Assembly (NCBI GenBank): GCA_009838175.1
Contig: VXSB01000049.1
Location: 1-59,655 of the forward strand
DNA length: 59,655 nucleotides
Source of the DNA: Chloroflexota bacterium
GTDB lineage: Bacteria > Chloroflexota > Dehalococcoidia > Lucifugimonadales > Lucifugimonadaceae
Reading direction: 5' to 3'
A program made the translations under genes and the position numbers. The notes below the pieces were generated by a model. The model was not told the DNA's origin. It was given only the letters and a program-made list of their open reading frames with translations, and did no database searches. Shown here in pieces: positions 11,654 through 18,360 of this stretch (the first letter of the stretch is position 1; every line of letters starts with the position of its first letter).

Positions 11654-13080
11654 GCGTTGCAGTGCTCTTCGGGGTCGCGCTGGTCGATGACAAAAGGATT
11701 CAGTCCTTCGCCGGGGATGCCAGGCGAGATCACCCGGCCCCCGCAGGCGCGAGCCATGTCGGCGTACTCGCCTTCCGGATCGATGACGTACGCAACCACG
11801 CCGCGACAGACTCCGCGGAGGATCCCGACTTTTGTGGCAAAGGATTTACCAGCCCCGGATCTGGCGAGGACGGCAGTGTTGGCGTTCAGATGCGTTCCGT
11901 CCCAAGGGTCGTAGACGATAGGAGAGCGGGAACGCAGATCGATCCCCTGCAGCGTTCCCCTTCGTGTGTCCATATCGGGTGGCGAAAATGGGAAGAGCCT
12001 GGCGACGCTGGAGGTGTCCAACGTCCGCCAAGTAGCCAATGGATTTACAGCCAGAGGCATTGTGGCCAATAAACCTTCGCGTTGCCGGAAGGGCAGTGCG
12101 TCGATCTTTCCTAGCGCGGCGGCGAAATGCCCAGAGATTCGTCTGGTCATCTCGTCCAGCATCTTCCCGCTGTCCGAGCGAAGCGTGACGGAGAGCGAGG
12201 AATGGAACAACCGCTCCCGGCCCCGGTGGACCTCGTCCCTAAGACGGTCAATGTCCTCGAGCGCGATTTCCGCTTCCGGTGAGGGGCTGCGCCCGCGACT
12301 GAAAGACATTGAGCGCGCCGATTCGAATCGTACTTTCTGCCACTCGAGCGTCCGAGACGCCTGTTCCGCTGGAATGGGACCGAGATGGATCGCCAGATCC
12401 ATCGGCGCCCCAGTAGCCATAAGTCCTTGCATGAAACCGGGCGTGAGAGTCCTTGGCCATCTGCGGAGATGAAGCGAACGGGCCAGCCGAGTTCCTATCC
12501 GAATCTGGTTTCTCAGGATTTCGACCTCGACTGGCGAATCGCCTTCGAATTCGGACGGAGCGCCTCCGAGCGCGGCGGCAGCGCACAACATGCGTAGCGA
12601 ACGGCCTCGCAGCGGATTGACCGAGAGACCTGCTCTTGTGAGAAGCCCACTCAGCGCGTCGGACGCTTCGAAGCCGCAGACCGCGTAGTAACGGCGGTCG
12701 AGAACGCCATCTCTGTTTTCCATGGATTTGAGAAGTTCCCTCAAAGAGTGGGCGGCATCGCGGGCGCGCTCCGGCAACCCGTCAGGCTGAGCTCTTTCAA
12801 GGTCGGACCCGAGTTTCTGCAGACGCGGCTGGTGCTGGCGGATCAGGAATTGGACCGGGAAGTCGCAAGCGTTGAGTGCGCCCGCGAATGCACCGACGGC
12901 TGAGTCGTCGATCTCAAGCCCCAACACCTCCATCACAGCGACTTTGACACCGTCGGCTCGCACTGGGCCGTCGTCCTCCACGTGAGACATCATGAAGGAG
13001 AGAGGCAGGGATGGCGGCGGCGCGGTTTCAGGCTCACGGCGCGGGAGGCGATCGGCAATGCGTCGCAACGAAATTTTCAA
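11623..13080 (-). pseudogene. VirB4 ATPase, N-terminal part (frameshifted)
   Basis: 485-codon frame from TTG 13080, preceded by GGAGGG. It holds the VirB4 N-terminal domain and the start of the motor domain, with Walker A ARSGAGKSF (K412) and the typical VIDPEGEY and GEGLNPF motifs. The frame then runs out as HCNAWEACGAWSR and stop. VirB4 is the energising ATPase at the cytoplasmic base of type IV secretion channels. The full protein would span 13080-10880, about 730 residues, a normal length for the PrgI/VirB4 class of Gram-positive and Chloroflexota ICEs. One missing base next to the gaagag codons around 11665 explains the break. The cause may be a true mutation, which would disable transfer, or a sequencing or assembly error. 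Confidence 0.85.
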
Positions 13081-13099
13081 CGGTTCACCCTCCGGTTTT

Positions 13100-13447
13100 T
13101 CAGTGAGGCGGTACTGGGATCACGCCGCTCCGGACGATGGCCGCGAGACCGCGCGAGGAAAGGGCGACGGCGAGGCCAACCACAGCCATTACGACCGCGT
13201 TGCGGGATCTTCCGGAGCGCTCGTCAGAGCCTTCGGCCATCAGCAGGAAACCCGCCCAGACCAGCGCAAACAGGGAAACGGCCGCAGCTATGTACGCAAT
13301 CGCGGTCGAAGCCCGTTCGAACGCTTCCATCATCTGCACCTCCTCGCTCGGCGCGGCTCCCGCGGCTGCCAGCGCCGCAAAGATGGTCATGGCGAACCGC
13401 ACGATTCGGATCACCACGGCCACGACCAATTCAGCTGGTCGAACCAA
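13100..13447 (-). CDS. VirB2/TrbC-like pilin or channel subunit
   Basis: 115 residues. A signal-like hydrophobic segment (ELVVAVVIRIVRFAMTIF) is followed by an AAAG/Ser-Glu processing-like region and two membrane helices: IAYIAAAVSLFALVWAGFLL and NAVVMAVVGLAVALSSRG. A short basic SDERSGRSRN loop separates them, as in VirB2/TrbC pilins and their PrgI-class equivalents. It overlaps the end of the PrgI-fusion gene by 37 bases and lies 19 bases before VirB4, so it belongs to the transfer operon. It probably forms the extracellular or trans-envelope conduit. A second gene of the same design lies at 15197-15475. Confidence 0.65.
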   Translation of the reverse strand: MVRPAELVVAVVIRIVRFAMTIFAALAAAGAAPSEEVQMMEAFERASTAIAYIAAAVSLFALVWAGFLLMAEGSDERSGRSRNAVVMAVVGLAVALSSRGLAAIVRSGVIPVPPH

Positions 13448-15144
13448 GTGCCCAGCAGTCCGCGCGGCGCGGTTTCGTGCCGTGCTTTTTCCGGCAACGC
13501 GGGCGGCGGTGGAACGAAGAGCGGCGCGAACGTATCGTCCACCGCCAAGGTCGTGGCGATTGAGAGATTCTCATGACGAACGCGCATTGCGGGCGGTCGC
13601 TCCCGGATTTCCGCCCGGACATGTTCGGGGTGGACGAACGACAGAGTCGCCTCATGCTCGATCTCGCGTGACGGTATGGATACCCGGGCAGAGAGTTCAT
13701 GCGTGGTCTCTGTTCCGTCGGGATGGTACAGACGGACCGTCTTTGATACTGTTTTGGATGCGCCTGGACAACTCGCTGAAACCGTGCCGGTAATGTTTTC
13801 AGTTAGCTCGGGATGATGCTCCAGCGAAACCAGCGGCGGAACCGGCACCGACAGGTCGGCCTGCAAGTCGGCTTCGATGCTCAGTTCGACGGTTCCGCGT
13901 TCCGAACCGACCGGCAGGTTGAAGGGAGTCAAGTCGTCGGCGATCAAAGGGAAGCGTTCGAAGGAACCGGCCACTTCCACCGCGAGTGTGCCTGCGACTG
14001 CCACTACCTCGGCTTCCAACGCAACCTCCTGCCGGATATCAACGTGTCCGTTCACCGCGGTCAACTCGAATAGCTCAGTGATCCCGCGCACGCACTCCGT
14101 TTCGACTTCACCTTGCACACCTCCGGGTGTCCACTTCACCGATCGGAGATTCATGCTGCAGAGATCGCCTTCGATTTTCGGCAAAGGGTATGGGATATGG
14201 GAACCCTCCAACGCTATGGCGCCAGATTGCCCGAGATTGTCTTTCCACGAAAATACGAACGAAGGCGAAGGCCCAACTATGGGCATCGCAAAGGTAGCCG
14301 ACCCGTCGCGCGGCAGCATTAGAGCGTCGTGGAAAACCGGGACCGGATAGCCTTCGCTGCGGAAGGCGCGCACACTGAGATCCAGGCCTTGGGCGGCCTT
14401 GACGTCGATGGTTGCGGTTGCGTCCCTGACTTCCAATCCTTGGATGAAGATGCGCCGTCCAGGGATGTGCAAGGGTGGCTGAAATTCGATTTCGGGCGAG
14501 GTCCAGGTCGTAGGACTGTCTTCGGTTTCGTCACCTCCCTCAGCTTGGACCGTAAACGGGGACGTGGCGGACAACAAAGCGACGACCGTCGCGACGAGAA
14601 AGGGCCGCAGGGAACGGCGCCGTTTCTGCTGCTTGTCGGTAGCATTGCGCGCCTTTTCCCGGTTCTCAGCGTGAACTCGCATCCTGCGCGCTCTGATCCA
14701 GGCACGAGGGCGAAAGGGCATACGCCTGCCAGCACGCCTCCGACGCGATTTTTTGCGACGGAACTCACGAACCATGGCGCCCGCCTTGCGACTGAGTCGT
14801 TCCAGCGGTACGGTGTGCGTGCGCGGCGGATCCGGATTCTTGTGTCGAACCAGTTCCGCGGGAGATCCCGCGTATGTGCGTGGTCCGATCCTGTATCTCA
14901 AAACGTCCAAGGCCACGAGGGGCAGGCGACGCCCGCCGATACTCCCAGCCGATGCGGCTACGCCGACCAGCGCGAATATGACAGCAAGCGTGATCCTGAT
15001 CTCTGACGGCCCCAAGGGCGCGTATCGATAGATGCCATATGCTACGGCGGAAGAAGCGCAGACTGCGACGATCTGCGGAAACGTAAGCCAGAGCAGCACT
15101 TTGTCCTCAGCCTGCACGTGGGTCGGAACTTCGTGTTCTCTCAT
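13411..15144 (-). CDS. PrgI-family membrane protein fused to a large exported domain
   Basis: 577 residues from ATG 15144, chosen over an upstream start because AAAGGAG lies before it and the PrgI family begins here. Residues 1-110 match PrgI: a short cytoplasmic start (VPTHVQAEDKVLLWLT), two membrane helices and the GGRRLPL..LRYRIGPR tail. Residues about 115-180 are extremely Arg/Lys-rich. A third hydrophobic segment (FLVATVVALLSATSPFTVQA) then leads into about 380 residues of beta-rich, probably extracytoplasmic sequence with a Cys pair. PrgI proteins are inner-membrane parts of the secretion channel beside VirB4 and are usually about 100-130 residues, so the tail is unusual. Either this is a real fusion or a second gene with its own start lies within the frame. 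Confidence 0.75.
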   Translation of the reverse strand: MREHEVPTHVQAEDKVLLWLTFPQIVAVCASSAVAYGIYRYAPLGPSEIRITLAVIFALVGVAASAGSIGGRRLPLVALDVLRYRIGPRTYAGSPAELVRHKNPDPPRTHTVPLERLSRKAGAMVREFRRKKSRRRRAGRRMPFRPRAWIRARRMRVHAENREKARNATDKQQKRRRSLRPFLVATVVALLSATSPFTVQAEGGDETEDSPTTWTSPEIEFQPPLHIPGRRIFIQGLEVRDATATIDVKAAQGLDLSVRAFRSEGYPVPVFHDALMLPRDGSATFAMPIVGPSPSFVFSWKDNLGQSGAIALEGSHIPYPLPKIEGDLCSMNLRSVKWTPGGVQGEVETECVRGITELFELTAVNGHVDIRQEVALEAEVVAVAGTLAVEVAGSFERFPLIADDLTPFNLPVGSERGTVELSIEADLQADLSVPVPPLVSLEHHPELTENITGTVSASCPGASKTVSKTVRLYHPDGTETTHELSARVSIPSREIEHEATLSFVHPEHVRAEIRERPPAMRVRHENLSIATTLAVDDTFAPLFVPPPPALPEKARHETAPRGLLGTWFDQLNWSWPW

Positions 15145-15196
15145 CTGTGTTTCTCCTTTCAGAACAGGTCTGTTCACTGGATTTGGTTGGGGACGC

Positions 15197-15475
15197 TCAG
15201 CGTGCGACGGAAGGATCCGGCAGTTCGTCCACCACGACCGGAGCTCCGACGACGGCGTCAATGACGAGTTCGACAACGCCATACGCGACGAGGGCGAGCA
15301 CGACGCCGGCGAGAGCAGTCATCATGGCGCTTTTCCCACGTTCCATCTGGTGGGGTGCGCCGCTTGCGGTGAGATACAGATACGCGCCGTAGATGAAAAA
15401 CGCGGCTCCGACTACGCCTACTATCCCGAGCAGGATTCCCACCAGGTTCGAAATGGTTTGTGTCAGGTCTTGCAT
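15197..15475 (-). CDS. VirB2-like small membrane protein of the transfer operon
   Basis: 92 residues from ATG 15475. The longer frame upstream is Arg-rich non-coding sequence. Two membrane helices are clear: NLVGILLGIVGVVGAAFFIY (about 10-33) and MMTALAGVVLALVAYGVVEL (about 51-75), joined by a polar ASGAPHQMERGKS loop. That loop layout matches the VirB2-like pilin or channel proteins of PrgI-class secretion systems. It lies between the VirB6-like and PrgI-like genes, 53 bases before the latter. Together with 13100-13447 it gives the operon two pilin-like subunits, which may be a major and a minor subunit. Confidence 0.65.
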   Translation of the reverse strand: MQDLTQTISNLVGILLGIVGVVGAAFFIYGAYLYLTASGAPHQMERGKSAMMTALAGVVLALVAYGVVELVIDAVVGAPVVVDELPDPSVAR

Positions 15476-15545
15476 TGAGCGTCCTCCTGTGTTTCGCCGG
15501 GTCGGTCGCCCGGTCTGTTCATCTGGCCGCTCGCGCGGCGATCGG

Positions 15546-16514
15546 TTACTCTCTATTGCTGCGAGTTGTCGGAACTCCCGACGTTGTGTCAGGCGCCGGC
15601 CTGAGGGCTCCTGCCGCGAATGACGCGGCACCCCGTGTCGCCGACGCTGCCGACGCCGCGCCGACGGTCGCCGCGGGCCCGCCTCCGATCCCTCCTGCGA
15701 TCAATCCGACGGTCCGAGCGGAACGCAAGACGGTTCCAGGGAGGTTCAGGCCAAAGTGCAAGGTGCTGAGCCATGCGTCGAAAGTTCCGTGCCCAGACAT
15801 CGTCGAAGGCACGCGCGTCGCGAGAAACACGAACGCCATCGACAGCAGCAGCTTCCACACCAGGTCCCGCACGGGTTCGAACGAAGCGATTCCGGCGAAT
15901 TCGTCGAGAAATCCGAATGCCAGACCGAGGGCGAGCAGTTGTACCGCTTGCTGAAACACTGCGGTCATGAACAATCGGAGCCAATGGCGTCCCCAACCTG
16001 CGGTGGTTGGGAGGATCCACAGTCCGAGGCCAACTGGCGCGAGTGCGAGAAGCAAGTCGATCAGCGCGAGCCGAATCACGAGCTGAACGATTACGTATAG
16101 AACGAAGAAGCAGTAGATCAGGTAAAGAACGGCCACCAGTAGCGCGATGCCTACCGACCCGGCTTCAGCCGCGGTCATCAACGTGCTCGCATTGGCGCGG
16201 ACCAGGCTTCCAATGGAAACGCCCAAGGAAGCGGCGACGAAACCTGATACTCCGTCGGCGATGTCGATGACCAAGGCGCACCACCAGAGAGAAGATGCAG
16301 AAGCCACGATGCCCAGGACGAGCCTAGGCACCGCTTCGCGCCAACCCGGCATCGGACGGCCGAGATGTTCTTGGACGATGAGCGTCAGCCCCATCCAACC
16401 GACGATGATCGCCAGCGATCCGGATACGACGATCCATGACACGGTCCACGCCTGTCTGACGAGCCAGTGGTCGTAGGTCAGGGCGGCCGGGGTGCCCGTG
16501 ATGATGTCGCTCAC
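15546..16514 (-). CDS. VirB6/TrbL-like polytopic membrane channel protein
   Basis: 322 residues from GTG 16514, chosen because GTG overlaps the upstream stop as GTGA (16511-16514). The upstream extension of the frame is Arg-rich. Six or more hydrophobic helices are visible between residues 25 and 250, including WIVVSGSLAIIVGWMGLTLI and LLALAPVGLGLWILPTTAGW. The second matches the conserved Pro/Trp-containing core of the VirB6/TrbL family. The tail is Ala/Gly-rich and flexible. VirB6/TrbL proteins form the inner-membrane pore of conjugation systems. It is the second gene of the transfer operon, translationally coupled to the exported protein upstream. Confidence 0.8.
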   Translation of the reverse strand: MSDIITGTPAALTYDHWLVRQAWTVSWIVVSGSLAIIVGWMGLTLIVQEHLGRPMPGWREAVPRLVLGIVASASSLWWCALVIDIADGVSGFVAASLGVSIGSLVRANASTLMTAAEAGSVGIALLVAVLYLIYCFFVLYVIVQLVIRLALIDLLLALAPVGLGLWILPTTAGWGRHWLRLFMTAVFQQAVQLLALGLAFGFLDEFAGIASFEPVRDLVWKLLLSMAFVFLATRVPSTMSGHGTFDAWLSTLHFGLNLPGTVLRSARTVGLIAGGIGGGPAATVGAASAASATRGAASFAAGALRPAPDTTSGVPTTRSNRE

Positions 16515-17122
16515 AGCCCGGCTCCGCACCTGCAACGGGTCGTCGCGCCTCCGGCGCTCTGCACGATGGCGCAGAGAGTGCCGTGGGTTCCTTGGACGAT
16601 CCAACCGGCGAGAGCTCGCGCCCAACGCCCAGGGTCAAGCGCGGCGAGGACCCGGTCCCACAGTCCGGTCGGCTGGTGGACCGGGATGACGGCGTAGAAA
16701 TCGTCCGGTTCGTCTGCACCGATGGGAAGAGCGAGCATTACCAGAAGGTAGACACGTTCTGCATCCAGTTCCGGGTGCTCGTCCAGCGCCGGGTACTCGA
16801 AGGAGTATTCCCAACCGTGCGCCAGCCGCTTTTCACCTCCTTCTATCCGGTACATGGAGGTGAGCCATTCTCCGGTTTCGCCATCGCGAATGGCGTAGAA
16901 CAGCTCGTCCAGAGGACCGCTGAACACGGGTCGGGCGACGAATTCGCCGTTCTTCATGCGTTCGACGAACTCACGGCCTGAATTCACAAGTGCCAAGTCG
17001 AGTTCGGGCGGGGGTTGCTGTGCGAAAACCGTGCCGGCAACGAGCGAGGTGTGCAGAGCGAGCAGCAAGATCGACGCTGCCGCAACTATCTGAGTAAGTC
17101 TCGTCGCGATACGCGATGTCAT
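16511..17122 (-). CDS. exported protein, first gene of the transfer operon
   Basis: 203 residues from ATG 17122, preceded by AGAGGAT. The N terminus is a clear signal peptide: basic SRIATRLTQ, hydrophobic IVAAASILLLALHTSLVAGT, then VFAQQ as a cleavage-like end. The mature part is acidic and otherwise unrecognised, with a LVMLALPIG segment and a Cys-rich end (TLCAIVQS..TTRCRCGAGL). Those three or four Cys may pair or carry a modification. It is coupled to the VirB6-like gene by a four-base overlap, so it probably acts outside the membrane at the secretion channel. I know no family for it. Confidence 0.6.
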   Translation of the reverse strand: MTSRIATRLTQIVAAASILLLALHTSLVAGTVFAQQPPPELDLALVNSGREFVERMKNGEFVARPVFSGPLDELFYAIRDGETGEWLTSMYRIEGGEKRLAHGWEYSFEYPALDEHPELDAERVYLLVMLALPIGADEPDDFYAVIPVHQPTGLWDRVLAALDPGRWARALAGWIVQGTHGTLCAIVQSAGGATTRCRCGAGL

Positions 17123-17205
17123 GTGAAAAATCCTCTTTTGGGTGGTTGCAGTGACGCGCTGAGCCTCAGTCTGATGATTAGAACGACCCGGCACAATGAC
17201 TCTTA

Positions 17206-17230
17206 AGGGGGGACACGAGTGTCCTCCCCT
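17206..17230. promoter_or_regulatory. inverted repeat in the divergent promoter region
   Basis: AGGGGGGACAC (17206-17216), a two-base loop and GTGTCCTCCCCT (17219-17230) form a near-perfect hairpin or dyad with one bulge. It lies in the 286-base gap between the transfer operon (minus, start 17122) and the HTH coiled-coil gene (plus, start 17409), about 85 bases upstream of the operon start. A dyad here is a reasonable operator for either gene, possibly bound by the divergently encoded HTH protein. That link is inference. Confidence 0.4.
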
Positions 17231-17408
17231 ATGCGCGGTTGCGGCGCGCTCGCAAGCGTGATTTCATTTCCAAATGCATCGGCCGAGCCGCGTTGCAGAA
17301 GCGCGACTCGGGTCGAAAGGGGGATCGCAAAGCCGCATTACGGCAGGGACCGCAAGCAAAGCGCACCATGCGGTCGAACCGGCAGACACCGTCGAACGGG
17401 GTGGAATC

Positions 17409-18212
17409 ATGAGTCGCGATCAGACTTCTAACGGCCAAAAAGACAGTCTGCTGTATCTTCGTCTAATGGCCCTGCTGAGAGACCTGATCGCCGACCACGG
17501 CCGGGTGAAGGCCGCGGAGGTTTTGCGAGTCAGCTATCGGACGCTCGCCCGCGCCGCGGACACCGGTCGTCTCACAGGCAGAATGTCAGACGCTCTGGAA
17601 CGTTACCTGCTGCTGGGTGGTGGTTCGCATGCCGTGGAGATTCAAAACCGGTTGGAGGAGGTGGAAGTTCGAATCGGAGGGCTTGAAGCCGATGCAGAGA
17701 GGTCGTCTGAAGTCGTCCGCAACGAATGGGGCGAACTGCGCGAGTATACGGAACAAGCGCTGGTCGCTCTTGAGGTGCGCCTGTCGGCGTTGGAGTCGGA
17801 GCGCGTAAGGGCCGAGCGGGAGGAGACCGCGCATTCGGCGGCCGACCAACACGGGGATGCCTACATCCCGGAACTGGTGGTGCCCGATCAGGTTTCAGGC
17901 GACGGCGAAACGCACGAACCATGGGCGTCGTCGGTGGCGGCGTGGCGCCTCGCGCGTGTCGAGTTCGAAGAAGCCGAAGATGGAGCGGCGAGGTTGAAAG
18001 CGGAACAGCGGCTGCTGGAGATCGAAATTGAGCTTGTCGGCAAGTACGGACTGACGCTGCCGCCCGCGAATTATCCGTGGGACCGTTTCGAGCTGGCAGC
18101 CGAGGTGCGACGACGAAAGCGCCGCCTGGCGAAGGTCCGCAGCGAACGGGCCTGGGCCGAACTGCGGCGAAGCTTGCGCCGGATGTTCACATTGGGAATC
18201 GCCAAGGGTTAG
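17409..18212 (+). CDS. HTH and coiled-coil protein divergent from the transfer operon
   Basis: 267 residues from ATG 17409 with GGGGTGG upstream; the longer frame is Ser/Arg-rich and unlikely. Residues about 15-65 (MALLRDLIADHGRVKAAEVL, VSYRTLARAADTG) form an HTH-like domain in which RVKAAEVLRVSYRTLARA would contact DNA. Residues about 80-140 (NRLEEVEVRIGGLEADAER, ALVALEVRLSALESERVRAE) are a long coiled coil, and a further helical, Arg-rich end follows. It may be a regulator that also oligomerises. Its position opposite the transfer operon suggests control of conjugation genes. The stop falls at the start of a repeat shared with 22441. Confidence 0.55.
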   Translation: MSRDQTSNGQKDSLLYLRLMALLRDLIADHGRVKAAEVLRVSYRTLARAADTGRLTGRMSDALERYLLLGGGSHAVEIQNRLEEVEVRIGGLEADAERSSEVVRNEWGELREYTEQALVALEVRLSALESERVRAEREETAHSAADQHGDAYIPELVVPDQVSGDGETHEPWASSVAAWRLARVEFEEAEDGAARLKAEQRLLEIEIELVGKYGLTLPPANYPWDRFELAAEVRRRKRRLAKVRSERAWAELRRSLRRMFTLGIAKG

Positions 18213-18360
18213 GGCATCGATGGTGCGAAACGCGTCGAGGCAGACAAAGGAGATATGCAAAAAGGCGGCTGACGAGATGCCAGCCGCCTTTATCTCCGAG
18301 TGTTCGGATGGTGTCAGCGCGTGCGTACTGGCGGGCACTCAAACTCGTCGTCGATTGCAA
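18204..18360. repeat. direct repeat copy A (terminator plus Calx gene 3' end)
   Basis: About 155 bases beginning AAGGGTT-GGGCATCGATGG recur at 22441-22597 with roughly four-fifths identity by eye. Copy A covers the end of the HTH coiled-coil gene, the intact terminator and the last codons of the Calx-beta gene. Copy B covers the same features in decayed form. The pair marks the ends of a duplicated unit. Confidence 0.8.
18259..18293. terminator. bidirectional intrinsic terminator
   Basis: AAAGGCGGCTG (18261-18271), a nine-base loop and CAGCCGCCTTT (18281-18291) give an 11-bp perfect stem flanked by A-rich sequence on the left and TTTAT on the right, so it can end transcription on both strands. 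It lies between the convergent HTH coiled-coil gene (ends 18212) and the Calx-beta gene (ends 18314). The copy at about 22500-22530 has lost pairing at the stem base. Confidence 0.8.

Noticed and set aside
11640..11680. Programmed -1 frameshifting in VirB4
   Set aside because: No X-XXY-YYZ slippery heptamer and no obvious downstream pseudoknot; a lost base is simpler.
10523..11914. 463-codon plus-strand frame opposite VirB4 and the coupling ATPase gene
   Set aside because: Antisense of clear ATPase genes; long only because of GC-rich third positions.
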